Below are positions 7,820 to 15,284 of a DNA stretch of 44,471 bases, piece by piece. A program made the translations under genes and the position numbers. This DNA is from Anaerolinea sp. GTDB taxonomy: Bacteria > Chloroflexota > Anaerolineae > Anaerolineales > Villigracilaceae. Positions within the stretch are counted from its first letter, which is position 1. Each line of letters begins with the position of its first letter. The notes below the pieces were generated by a model. It worked only from the letters and a program-made list of their open reading frames with translations, was not told where the DNA came from and searched no databases. The stretch lies in the NCBI GenBank assembly GCA_020047815.1, contig JAIFNG010000093.1:1-44471 (forward strand), read 5' to 3'.

Positions 7820-8203
7820 TTATGAAAAAAATATGATTATCCTCGCCCACAGTGGCGGACCAAGGATCAACAGCCCAATTAAAATGGCAGCCAAAGCGGC
7901 AACCAGGACAGCCGCTGCGCCCACATCCTTGCCGATCTTTGCCAGCGGATGAATTTCCGGACTGGCTAGATCCACCACCGCTTCAATGGCTGTGTTCAAA
8001 AACTCAGCAACAAATACCACAGCAGTGGTTAAGATCAATATCGCCCAATCACGCGCAGTCAGATGAAGCCAAAGCCCCATAACAAATACAACTGTGGCTA
8101 TTGTGCTATGGATCCATGCATTCGCCTGTGTACGTAAAACATAATGCCAGCCTCGAAATGCATGGCCCAATGACACAGCTCGGGAGAAAAAAAAAGATTT
8201 CAT
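7820..8203 (-). CDS. dgkA: Diacylglycerol/undecaprenol kinase family protein
   Basis: A 127-residue integral membrane protein of the DgkA family with three hydrophobic helices. Signature segments are FLNTAIEAVVDL (about residues 68-79) and KIGKDVGAAAVL (about 88-99), which carry the conserved Glu and Asp of the active site. Gram-positive-type homologues phosphorylate undecaprenol, the E. coli type diacylglycerol; the neighbours point to the first (inference). Its ATG overlaps the ybeY stop as ATGA, so the two are translationally coupled in the order ybeY-dgkA, as in many bacteria. Confidence 0.9.
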   Translation of the reverse strand: MKSFFFSRAVSLGHAFRGWHYVLRTQANAWIHSTIATVVFVMGLWLHLTARDWAILILTTAVVFVAEFLNTAIEAVVDLASPEIHPLAKIGKDVGAAAVLVAALAAILIGLLILGPPLWARIIIFFS

Positions 8204-8652
8204 CAGGATTCCTGCACTTTGATATGTGCCAATCCCAGTTTTGACATTACTTCAGACTGGGCTTTCCACATCCGCGCCTTTTCCTCCACTTCTGCATGGT
8301 CATGACCGAGCAGGTGCAAGGTGCCGTGCACGACAAGCAGCTGCACCTCTGCCTCAACAGGATGCCCCGCGGCTTGAGCCTGTTGCATGGCACGCGGGAT
8401 CGAGATGAGAATATCACCGAGATAGGGAATGCCGGTTTCCGGGTCTTCTTCATCAGCAGGGAAGGACAGCACATCGGTCGGGGCGTCCACATCAAGGTAT
8501 TCGCGATTTAGTTCGTGCAATTGGGAGTCATCCGTCAGGACAATGGTCATGTCTGAATCAGCTGGAGCTGATTCAAGATCAAGGGTCAGGCGGGCAGCGC
8601 GTTCCAGCAGGGCGGTATCTGAAAAATCCTCTTGTACGTCAATGTGGATCAT
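8203..8652 (-). CDS. ybeY: Endoribonuclease YbeY (rRNA maturation)
   Basis: A 149-residue protein, counted from the ATG giving MIHIDVQEDF. The family zinc site HGTLHLLGHDH supplies H109, H113 and H119, and the TDVLSFP segment precedes it. YbeY is a single-strand-specific endoribonuclease for 16S rRNA 3'-end maturation and ribosome quality control. The open frame extends upstream to 8751, but that part has no family similarity and overlaps pgpH in another frame; the chosen start overlaps pgpH by 14 nt. Downstream it shares ATGA with the dgkA-like gene. Confidence 0.93.
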   Translation of the reverse strand: MIHIDVQEDFSDTALLERAARLTLDLESAPADSDMTIVLTDDSQLHELNREYLDVDAPTDVLSFPADEEDPETGIPYLGDILISIPRAMQQAQAAGHPVEAEVQLLVVHGTLHLLGHDHAEVEEKARMWKAQSEVMSKLGLAHIKVQES

Positions 8653-10759
8653 TTTCCTGTCTCTCAGGCAACAAGGGTGTACCCTGTTCGGGGGATTTTG
8701 CATTGGGATATTGGATGCGTGGATGATAGGTTCCACGCAGGGTGGTGACAAATGACTCGGTGATCAGGTGCAGGTCACGAAGCGTAAGCAGGGTGTCATC
8801 AAGTTGATTGTATTTCTGCACCGTCTCGATCACACTGCGGACAAGCGCTCTCAAGCCATCCTCATTGTCTGGACGCTCAGCCCGGGCGCGGGCTTCAGTG
8901 GCGTCTGCAAGCATCAACAAAGCGGTTTCACGTGAATTGGGGCGCGGACCTGGGTAACGGAACTTTTCAATATCCACCCTGGTGGCGTCTCCGTTGACGG
9001 CCTGCATGGCCTGGTTATATTGATAGCGCGTGATCAGTGTGCCGTGATGTTCAAGAATGAAATCATGCAGGCGCTCGGGCAGGCTGTATTTCTTTGCCAG
9101 CTGAATGCCATCCGTCACATGACGGATGATGGTTGCGGCAGATTCCTCCGGCGGAATATCATGATGTGCATTTACATTTCCCGGGATTTGATTTTCAATG
9201 AAGAAGGTTGGGTTGAGGGCTTTACCAATGTCATGGAATTGAGCCCCGACTCGCGTCAACAGCGGATCGGCACCGATCTTTTCCGCAGCCTGTTCTGCAA
9301 GATTGGCAACCTGCAGACTATGCTGGTAGGTACCCGGCGCATTGCGGAGGAAAAATTGTAAAAGGGGATAATCAGGCCTTGAAATATCAAGCAATTGAAA
9401 AACAGTTGTCAGACCAAGAGTCTGCGCCAAAAGGTATTGAAGCAGCAGGGTGATGCTGGCAGCAGAAAAACCCGCAAAGAGAACCACGCCAATAAATTGA
9501 ACAATACCAAGGACGTCAGGAGCAAAAAAGGGCAGGCGGTACGCCAGCAGGACGACCAGCCCGGATAGCGATACAGCCGCGCCTGCCCGCACAAAACCCC
9601 AAAAACGGCGTACAGGACCCAACACAAGCAGACCGATCAGCGATGAGATCAGATAATATGGCGCGAGGTCAAGTGTGTTAGATAGGCCGTAGGATGCCAG
9701 CAGGCAAAGCGGAATGGCGATCACCAATCCCGTTTCAAGTCCAAATAAAGCTGTGATCAACAAACCCGCCGCCTGCAACGGGTAGCCATACGGCGCAAGC
9801 GTGCGGTTTGTGAACAACCTGGCGCCCAGCAAAAAAACGATGAAGATGATGGAGATCACCAGCAGACTGCGCGCGTCGTTAACCACAACCGCGCGTTTGC
9901 GGCGATAGAAATAAAGCGGCACAAATGTGGCTGAGATCACAATGACCGCAGCCGCTCCGAGCATATCCTCCCAGCGTTGACCAGGGCGGATCATGCCCAA
10001 TTGCTGAAAGGCTTCCATATCCGCCGGGGTGATGATTTCGCCTGCCGGCGCAATGGTTTCACCGGCTTTGTAGGTCCGCACAATAGGCTTCACGGCATCA
10101 CGTGCGGCCTGGCGGGCGGCAATGGTCAGTTCTTCACTATAAAAGCTGTTCGGCAGAACAAAAGCAGCCACCAACTCCGTCACCAGCGCGGATTGCTGTT
10201 CGTTTAAGGTCAGGCTGACGAAGGAGGAAACACCCAATTGGGCAGGTTCCAGCTTGTCTTCGTAGATCGCGCGGCGCATGACCTGTTCCAGCACCCGCAG
10301 GGCCTCCGCTTGGGCGGCATCCCAGCGTGAGTCTGAAATACCGATCAGGTAATCGATCGTCTCAAGTTTTAAGCGGACATCGCTCAAGGTAACCAGGTTC
10401 GATTTTTTATCCTCAGATGATAATTCAGCATTCAAACGCACCGAGGTAATGTACTGCATGGCAGTACGCAGGCGTTCGATCTGCTGGCGCGCAATGGACG
10501 GGTCGGGCATGGTGTAGACCGGCTGAATGGCACTTTCTGCCGCCTTCCGCGCTTCCTCGGTCCGGATTTCACTCACATATTCGATGTCGCGCGAAGACTG
10601 CATGGTGAATTGCAAAACCCGCCCAATGCCCAACGCCTGCGTGGCAGGGCGCAGGGTAACAGGCATGGTCAATGCAGCAAAAGATACAAGGCTGACCGCA
10701 AGGATCAAACTGAACTGTAAAACACGAATACGGGGGGAGACCTGGGTGCGTACAGGCAT
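8639..10759 (-). CDS. pgpH: PgpH/7TM-HD family c-di-AMP phosphodiesterase
   Basis: About 706 residues: an N-terminal membrane helix, a large extracytoplasmic 7TMR-HDED-like domain (about 40-275), seven membrane helices, and a cytoplasmic HD domain. The HD domain shows TYQHSLQVANLAEQAA, the HD pair in QFHDIGKALNP, and further metal ligands in NAHHDIPPEES and DFILEHHGT. Characterised PgpH proteins hydrolyse cyclic di-AMP to pApA. An ATG at 10759 is preferred to the TTG at 10777. Its end overlaps ybeY by 14 nt, keeping the pgpH-ybeY-dgkA order found in Firmicutes. Confidence 0.9.
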   Translation of the reverse strand: MPVRTQVSPRIRVLQFSLILAVSLVSFAALTMPVTLRPATQALGIGRVLQFTMQSSRDIEYVSEIRTEEARKAAESAIQPVYTMPDPSIARQQIERLRTAMQYITSVRLNAELSSEDKKSNLVTLSDVRLKLETIDYLIGISDSRWDAAQAEALRVLEQVMRRAIYEDKLEPAQLGVSSFVSLTLNEQQSALVTELVAAFVLPNSFYSEELTIAARQAARDAVKPIVRTYKAGETIAPAGEIITPADMEAFQQLGMIRPGQRWEDMLGAAAVIVISATFVPLYFYRRKRAVVVNDARSLLVISIIFIVFLLGARLFTNRTLAPYGYPLQAAGLLITALFGLETGLVIAIPLCLLASYGLSNTLDLAPYYLISSLIGLLVLGPVRRFWGFVRAGAAVSLSGLVVLLAYRLPFFAPDVLGIVQFIGVVLFAGFSAASITLLLQYLLAQTLGLTTVFQLLDISRPDYPLLQFFLRNAPGTYQHSLQVANLAEQAAEKIGADPLLTRVGAQFHDIGKALNPTFFIENQIPGNVNAHHDIPPEESAATIIRHVTDGIQLAKKYSLPERLHDFILEHHGTLITRYQYNQAMQAVNGDATRVDIEKFRYPGPRPNSRETALLMLADATEARARAERPDNEDGLRALVRSVIETVQKYNQLDDTLLTLRDLHLITESFVTTLRGTYHPRIQYPNAKSPEQGTPLLPERQENDPH

Positions 10760-10819
10760 ATTTATCAGAACAGGCAAAAGGGCTCACTGCAATAAGCGCC
10801 CGCCGCCTGTGTAATAACT

Positions 10820-11266
10820 TTACTTCGTAAGCAATTCCTTTACCATGGAACTGATCATATCGTTTGGAGCGCGGCCGGCAACTTTTGGCATGACAATTTT
10901 CATTACCTTACCCATGTCGCCCGGGGCAGCTGCACCTGACTCAGCGATGGCGGCTTCTACCAGCATGCGCAATTCTTCGACGGGCATGGCTTGGGGCAGG
11001 AATACCTGCAGTACTTTGATCTCCGCTTCATTGCCATCGATCAGGTCAGGCCGGTTTGCTTTCTTCGCTTCTTCAATGGCTTCGCGGCGGTTCTTGATCT
11101 CTTTTTGGATCAACGCCACCACAGCCATGTCATCAAGTGCGGTTCGCTTATCCACTTCGACCTGTTTCACTGCGGCAAGCACCATGCTCACGGTCAGCTT
11201 GCGGACTTTATCGCCGCTCTTCATGGCATCCTTCATTGATTCTGTAAGTTGAGTTTTTATGTCCAT
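10820..11266 (-). CDS. yqeY: GatB/YqeY domain-containing protein
   Basis: A 148-residue stand-alone YqeY protein: basic helical N-terminal half (MKDAMKSGDKVRKLTVSMVL) and the C-terminal GatB/YqeY tRNA-binding-like domain ending in the usual VAGRAPNDMISSMVKELL. Its role is not settled; related domains in GatB hold tRNA in the amidotransferase, and it is often linked to the rpsU-ybeY region as here. It is the first gene of the operon. A TATAAT box 6 nt before the ATG indicates a leaderless transcript, with a palindrome on the -35 region. Confidence 0.92.
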   Translation of the reverse strand: MDIKTQLTESMKDAMKSGDKVRKLTVSMVLAAVKQVEVDKRTALDDMAVVALIQKEIKNRREAIEEAKKANRPDLIDGNEAEIKVLQVFLPQAMPVEELRMLVEAAIAESGAAAPGDMGKVMKIVMPKVAGRAPNDMISSMVKELLTK

Positions 11267-11272
11267 GATTTG

Positions 11273-11302
11273 ATTATACCCTTGGTGAGGTGACTGTCAC
11301 CT
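11273..11302 (-). promoter_or_regulatory. Promoter of yqeY operon with palindrome over -35
   Basis: On the minus strand GTGACA (plus 11295-11300) and TATAAT (plus 11273-11278) are 16 nt apart, and TATAAT ends 6 nt before the yqeY ATG. The perfect palindrome AGGTGAC-T-GTCACCT (11288-11302) covers the -35 box, so it could be an operator. It may equally be a dispersed intergenic palindrome. Confidence 0.55.
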
Positions 11303-11364
11303 TGTTTGAGGCCTGTTTTAAAGCCTGGGGAATGGTATAAAATGGTTTAATTATATTATGCTGA

Positions 11365-11815
11365 ATGGGCTCCTACAGCGGAGAGACGATCACCAAATAT
11401 TACTTCGCCGGTGCAGCCAGAATTGCGGTGCGGAAATATTCCATCCCGGCCAGCATGGAAGTGGAATACATCCTGAGCGATCACCTCGGGTCATCCACCC
11501 TGACCACAGACAAATATGGGAATAAGGTCTCAGAGATCAGGTACAAGCCGTGGGGAGAGATCCGCAGTTACGCGGCAACGCCACCCGCAAATGCGCAGGA
11601 TCCCGACTATTACCAGACGAACCGCTACACCTTCACCGGTCAGTATTCTGACAGTACCATTAACTTGCTCTGGTGCGGCTCCCGTCACTATGACCCCGCA
11701 CTCGGACGTTTCATTCAACCGGATTCCATTGTGCCAGTGGCCTCACAAGGTGTGCAAGCCCATGACCGGTATGCGTATGTGCGTGAGAAAAATGGTATCC
11801 CCATGCTGGATCATA
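11365..11815 (+). pseudogene. RHS-repeat core fragment (remnant)
   Basis: About 150 residues match only the last part of an RHS/YD-repeat core: YYFAGAARIAVR, LSDHLGSSTLTTDKYGNKV, YKPWGEIR, the SRHYDPALGRFIQPDSIVP hallmark, and DRYAYVREKNG. A whole RHS protein has over 1000 residues before this point, so the 5' part is missing, and the usual NP-x-x-x-DPSGH ending plus the variable toxin tip are degraded. The open frame continues to 12033, but beyond about 11815 it is only the antisense of the Het-C-like gene. Probably a relic of a polymorphic-toxin or surface-protein gene. Confidence 0.75.
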
Positions 11816-12434
11816 AGTCTGTAAATTTTGCAAACAGCTCAGGAGTAAGGATATTCTTTAGCAATTCAAACTCGTACACCGTTCGTTTGATCGCAGCGAT
11901 GCGGGCATATTCAAAGCGCGCGCCTTGTTTTGGTGAATCCAGGTTCATCTTCCCATGCGAATCATGCGCAAGAAGGGCAAGAGAAAACCTGCGGAGCAAT
12001 GGGACAAAATACAACACGTCCAGCGGGAAGTAGATCTTTCCTGAATGAAGCTGCGGGCTTTTGATCAAATTCTTTTGAACAGGGTCGATCTCCGGCGGGG
12101 CGGGGGGAGTCCCCTCAAATTGGTCGAGCCACATGGTAATGTAATTCGTATGCGCGTAGAAATCCTGGGCGCTATGGATCAACCTCCCAAAGGCGATCCA
12201 GGCAGAAAGTACGCCGGGGGAAAGCAGGGCGGCGATCACAAATCCGCGCTGTTCAATAATATAGTGCTGCCCTTCGTCAATGGCGTTGTTATCAAAGTGA
12301 TATTCATTATGACCGATTTGCCCGGAGAGGGCATCCTGTTTGCGGTTGGCGGCAATAATGATCTCGAGCGCACGCGGGCTGAAACAGGCATCAAGAGCCT
12401 GACGGGTCATTTCCTCATGGATGGGCACAAGCAT
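11811..12434 (-). CDS. Het-C/zinc phospholipase C-like metal-binding protein
   Basis: A 207-residue all-helical protein with histidine motifs like those of Het-C and zinc-dependent phospholipase C/P1 nuclease folds: HEEMTR near the N terminus (H6), YHFDN (about H46), GRLIHSAQDFYAHTNY (H86, D90, H94 by pattern) and HDSHGKMNLD (about residues 157-166). Such residues bind a trinuclear zinc cluster in the enzyme families; activity here is inferred. No signal peptide is visible. A TATAAT 6 nt before the ATG suggests a leaderless transcript, divergent from the cobalamin adenosyltransferase gene. Its 3' end meets the RHS remnant. Confidence 0.6.
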   Translation of the reverse strand: MLVPIHEEMTRQALDACFSPRALEIIIAANRKQDALSGQIGHNEYHFDNNAIDEGQHYIIEQRGFVIAALLSPGVLSAWIAFGRLIHSAQDFYAHTNYITMWLDQFEGTPPAPPEIDPVQKNLIKSPQLHSGKIYFPLDVLYFVPLLRRFSLALLAHDSHGKMNLDSPKQGARFEYARIAAIKRTVYEFELLKNILTPELFAKFTDL

Positions 12435-12440
12435 CTGAAA

Positions 12441-12474
12441 ATTATAAGCGAGGCATCCATAAAATGGTTATAAT
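12441..12474. promoter_or_regulatory. Two divergent -10 boxes for leaderless genes
   Basis: TATAAT on the minus strand (12441-12446) lies 6 nt before the Het-C-like ATG at 12434. TATAAT on the plus strand (12469-12474) lies 7 nt before the ATG at 12482 of the adenosyltransferase gene. The two promoters therefore overlap within about 35 bp, so binding of polymerase to one may exclude the other. Clear -35 boxes are lacking. Confidence 0.5.
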
Positions 12475-12481
12475 GACGACC

Positions 12482-13027
12482 ATGACTTTTTATACTGCAA
12501 AAGGTGACGACGGCACAACAGGCTTGCTTGGTGAAGGACGGGTGCCCAAATATCACATCCGCATGGAGGCGGTTGGTGCGCTGGACGAGGCATCTGCCGC
12601 CCTGGGACTGGCACGCGCACAATGCTCCGCACCGCAAACCGCGCCGATCCTGCTTGAAGCCCAGCGCGACCTTTACAAGTTGATGGCTGAAGTTGCTGCC
12701 ACGCCTGAGAACGCGCCGCGTTTTCATTTCATTGACCCGGCGCGGGTCACCTGGCTTGAAAAACGAACCGATGAGCTAAGCGGGATCGTTGAGCTGCCAA
12801 AGGAATTTATTTTGCCGGGTGATACACTGGGCGGGGCCGCGCTCTCTCTGGCGCGCGCTGTTGTCCGCCGGGCGGAGCGCCGGGTGGTGAGCCTCTTCGA
12901 TGAAGAGGAAGTGGTCAATGCAGATCTACAACGTTACCTCAACCGGCTTTCCTCTTTGTGTTTTGTGCTGGAATTGCTCGAGAATCAAAACGCGGGAAAG
13001 AAAACAACGCTCGCAAAATCATCATAG
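12482..13027 (+). CDS. cobO: Cob(I)alamin adenosyltransferase, PduO type
   Basis: About 181 residues with the PduO/MMAB-type fold: the N-terminal ATP-binding stretch YTAKGDDGTTGLLGEGRVPK, GALDEASAALGLARA, then the PGDTLGGAALSLARAVVRRAERRV segment typical of the family. It transfers adenosine from ATP to cob(I)alamin to make coenzyme B12. The symbol cobO is used loosely; pduO/atoB-type naming also occurs. Family members begin a few residues before YT, favouring the ATG at 12482, which also has a TATAAT 7 nt upstream; in-frame ATGs at 12464 and 12473 are alternatives. The DUF554 gene follows by 12 nt. Confidence 0.88.
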   Translation: MTFYTAKGDDGTTGLLGEGRVPKYHIRMEAVGALDEASAALGLARAQCSAPQTAPILLEAQRDLYKLMAEVAATPENAPRFHFIDPARVTWLEKRTDELSGIVELPKEFILPGDTLGGAALSLARAVVRRAERRVVSLFDEEEVVNADLQRYLNRLSSLCFVLELLENQNAGKKTTLAKSS

Positions 13028-13039
13028 AAAAGGGTAAAC

Positions 13040-13747
13040 ATGACAGGCACTTTCATCAACGTTGCCGCCATTCTGATTGGCGGCACCATCGGTTTATTTT
13101 TTGGTTCGCGCATTCCTGAAAGATTCAAGAACACGGTCATCGCCGGCATGGGGATTTTCACCTCCGCCCTGGGGATGCAGATGTTCCTGGATAGCAAAAA
13201 TTCATTGATCGTACTCGGCGCATTGATCATTGGCGCGCTGATCGGGGAGTGGATCGGCATTGAAGATGGATTGCAGGCCCTGGGGCAGATGCTGGAAAAA
13301 CGGTTTTCACAGGACAGCGAAACGGGCTCGAGTTCCAAATTTGTGCGCGGATTTATGGTGTCATCCCTGCTCTTTTGCATTGGACCCATCGCCATCCTCG
13401 GCTCCATCCAGGACGGCTTGACAGGTGATTACAACCTGCTGGCTGTAAAATCCACCCTGGATGGGTTCGCCTCCATCGCCTTTGCATCCACGCTGGGCAT
13501 AGGGGTGCTATTCTCCTCCCTGATCATTCTTGTCTACCAGGGCGGGGTCAGCCTGCTGGCAAATCAACTCAACGCCATTGTCACCGACCCAATGATGGCT
13601 GAAATGACTGCCACAGGCGGCGTCCTTCTGATCGGCGTAGGCATCAGCAACCTGCTGGAGATCAAGAAAATCCGCGTGGGAAATTTCCTTCCCGCGCTGG
13701 CAGTAGCCCCATTGATCGTTTGGATATTAAGCCTTCTCAAAAATTAA
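13040..13747 (+). CDS. DUF554 family membrane protein
   Basis: A 235-residue protein with about seven hydrophobic helices. The start MTGTFINVAAILIGGTIGL and the GMGIFTSALGMQMFL and GALIGEWIGIE segments are diagnostic of the DUF554 (YdfK/YqgA) family, and FVRGFMVSSLLFCIGPIAILGS is its central signature. The family is a predicted transporter of unknown substrate. An AAGGG ribosome-binding site precedes the ATG, and the 12-nt gap to the adenosyltransferase gene suggests one transcript. Confidence 0.88.
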   Translation: MTGTFINVAAILIGGTIGLFFGSRIPERFKNTVIAGMGIFTSALGMQMFLDSKNSLIVLGALIIGALIGEWIGIEDGLQALGQMLEKRFSQDSETGSSSKFVRGFMVSSLLFCIGPIAILGSIQDGLTGDYNLLAVKSTLDGFASIAFASTLGIGVLFSSLIILVYQGGVSLLANQLNAIVTDPMMAEMTATGGVLLIGVGISNLLEIKKIRVGNFLPALAVAPLIVWILSLLKN

Positions 13748-13800
13748 TATCATTTGATAAAGGGGTTATTGGACTGTCACTTCCCGGGCGGCTTAATGGC

Positions 13801-14487
13801 TCAGTTAAACCCGTATGGCAATTGCGCGCGGAACTGATCAATATCCTTTGGCGCAATGAACAATTTTTCGATCAGCTTCGTAAACCCATTCGGGTTTTTG
13901 GGGATGAGCAGCAAGCCATCGGCTGCGCGGGTACGGGCGAAGCAATTCCAGCCTTTGTTCCTGACATAACCACATCTTTCGATGCGGTCAATTTCACTGA
14001 ATTTCAAAAATAAGCGATAGTCAAGGTTCCCCGGTGCAAAGTAGATCGCGATCCCCGCGGAGGTGATGACGTAAGTGGTCGGCGCTCCGAAGAACGTGGA
14101 ATCCCGATAAAGAAGCGAAAAACCAACAACCATCAGAAACACCTGCCAGGGCTCCAGTCCTATTTGTTGGTTCAGAAAAAAAGAAATCCCTCCCGCAGCT
14201 GCGATCAGGATGAAGATATTTTTCACCGCACGCTGGAACAGAACTGGCGGACGGTCTACATAAAACTTGCCGTCAGCACCAACATGGTCCGCCCGCAGGG
14301 TGGACAGCCAGGCCGAGGTATGCCAGTGCAGCATGAAGAACCCGAGCAGGATGATGGCTGGAAAGATAAAAACAATGAGTGACGGCGGCCAGGCCCACAG
14401 GGCGATGAAAACGATCCACGCATAAGGATATTGTTTGAGATACAAACGGGGAATTCCAAGGATAAAGTGGTCAAGGAATGCCTGCAT
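13801..14487 (-). CDS. Membrane protein with PH-like C-terminal region
   Basis: About 228 residues, unrecognised family. Hydrophobic helices lie near residues 20-60 and 95-140; the C-terminal 90 residues (TYVITSAGIAIYF...IDRIERCGYV) resemble a bacterial PH-like beta domain (inference). The frame is open up to 14523, but that start would fall inside the sdh terminator hairpin; the ATG at 14487 has TATAAT exactly 6 nt upstream, so it is taken as a leaderless start. It lies downstream of sdhB on the same strand but behind a terminator, so it is likely separate. Confidence 0.6.
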   Translation of the reverse strand: MQAFLDHFILGIPRLYLKQYPYAWIVFIALWAWPPSLIVFIFPAIILLGFFMLHWHTSAWLSTLRADHVGADGKFYVDRPPVLFQRAVKNIFILIAAAGGISFFLNQQIGLEPWQVFLMVVGFSLLYRDSTFFGAPTTYVITSAGIAIYFAPGNLDYRLFLKFSEIDRIERCGYVRNKGWNCFARTRAADGLLLIPKNPNGFTKLIEKLFIAPKDIDQFRAQLPYGFN

Positions 14488-14493
14488 GGATTG

Positions 14494-14499
14494 ATTATA
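14494..14499 (-). promoter_or_regulatory. -10 box for leaderless membrane-protein gene
   Basis: TATAAT on the minus strand, ending 6 nt before the ATG at 14487 and just downstream of the sdh terminator. Confidence 0.45.
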
Positions 14500-14503
14500 C
14501 AGC

Positions 14504-14535
14504 CAAAAAAAGACCGCATCCAAATGGATACGGCC
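14504..14535 (-). terminator. Intrinsic terminator of the sdh operon
   Basis: On the minus strand CCGTATCC and GGATGCGG (plus 14514-14533) form an 8-bp stem with one G-U type pair and an ATTT loop, followed by a run of seven T. It lies 35 nt past the sdhB stop. Confidence 0.75.
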
Positions 14536-14568
14536 TGATTGATGCTGTTTACTGCGCTCGATGATGGA

Positions 14569-15276
14569 TTAATCCAGCTTTCCTGTCACCATCGCCATCT
14601 TCACTTCTCCGATCACCTTTGTGATCTTGATCTCACGCGGGCAGGCCTCGGTGCAGTTGTACGCCGTATGACAGCGCGCAATGCCGTCGGTTTCGCTCAA
14701 AATTTGCAGGCGTTCCGCAGCGGCTTCGTCCCGGCTGTCGAAGATGAAACGGTGCGCGGTCACGATGGAGGCGGGGCCATAATAATTCCCGTTCGCCCAA
14801 TAGGAAGGACATGAGGTTGTACAACAGGCACACAGGATGCACTTGGTCGTCTCGTCGAAGCGGGCGCGGTCTTCAGGGCTTTGCAATCGTTCACGTCCGT
14901 CTTCAGGGAGCGGAGAGTTGTTGATGAAATACGGAAGCACGTGTTTGTAATTATCGAAGAACGGCTCCATATCCACGATCAAATCCTTGACAATTTTTAA
15001 ACCAAGCACGGGCTCCACTGTGATCTTTTCGCCCACGTCGCGGACAAGGGTCTTGCATGCCAGCATGTTACGCCCATTAATGCGGATCGCATCCGAACCG
15101 CAGACGCCATGCGCGCACGAGCGGCGAAAGGACAGAGTCCCATCATGGTTACCCTTGATATATTCGAGGATGTCCAGCACGCGGTCGTTCTCGTCCCCTT
15201 CGACATGGTAAACCTCGTAATGTCCGCGTTTGTCCTTCTCAGGGTTGTATCGAAAAATTTTAATTGTAATTTCCAT
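14569..15276 (-). CDS. sdhB: Succinate dehydrogenase iron-sulfur subunit
   Basis: A 235-residue SdhB/FrdB protein. Three cluster sites are visible: the [2Fe-2S] ferredoxin site SCAHGVCGSDAIRINGRNMLAC, then CILCACCTTSCPSYW for [4Fe-4S], and CHTAYNCTEACPREI for the [3Fe-4S] cluster. The latter motifs have the usual overlapping cysteines. It carries electrons from FAD in SdhA to the membrane quinone site. It is the last gene of sdhC-sdhD-sdhA-sdhB, 8 nt after sdhA, and is followed by a terminator. Confidence 0.96.
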   Translation of the reverse strand: MEITIKIFRYNPEKDKRGHYEVYHVEGDENDRVLDILEYIKGNHDGTLSFRRSCAHGVCGSDAIRINGRNMLACKTLVRDVGEKITVEPVLGLKIVKDLIVDMEPFFDNYKHVLPYFINNSPLPEDGRERLQSPEDRARFDETTKCILCACCTTSCPSYWANGNYYGPASIVTAHRFIFDSRDEAAAERLQILSETDGIARCHTAYNCTEACPREIKITKVIGEVKMAMVTGKLD

Positions 15277-15284
15277 GCTGCCTC

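Noticed and set aside
8653..8751. Longer YbeY start at 8751
   Set aside because: The extra 33 residues overlap the pgpH frame, lack family similarity, and homologues begin near MIHID.
11816..12033. Plus-strand extension of the RHS frame to a stop at 12033
   Set aside because: Beyond the RHS hallmark it is only the antisense of the Het-C-like gene and shows no toxin-domain motif.
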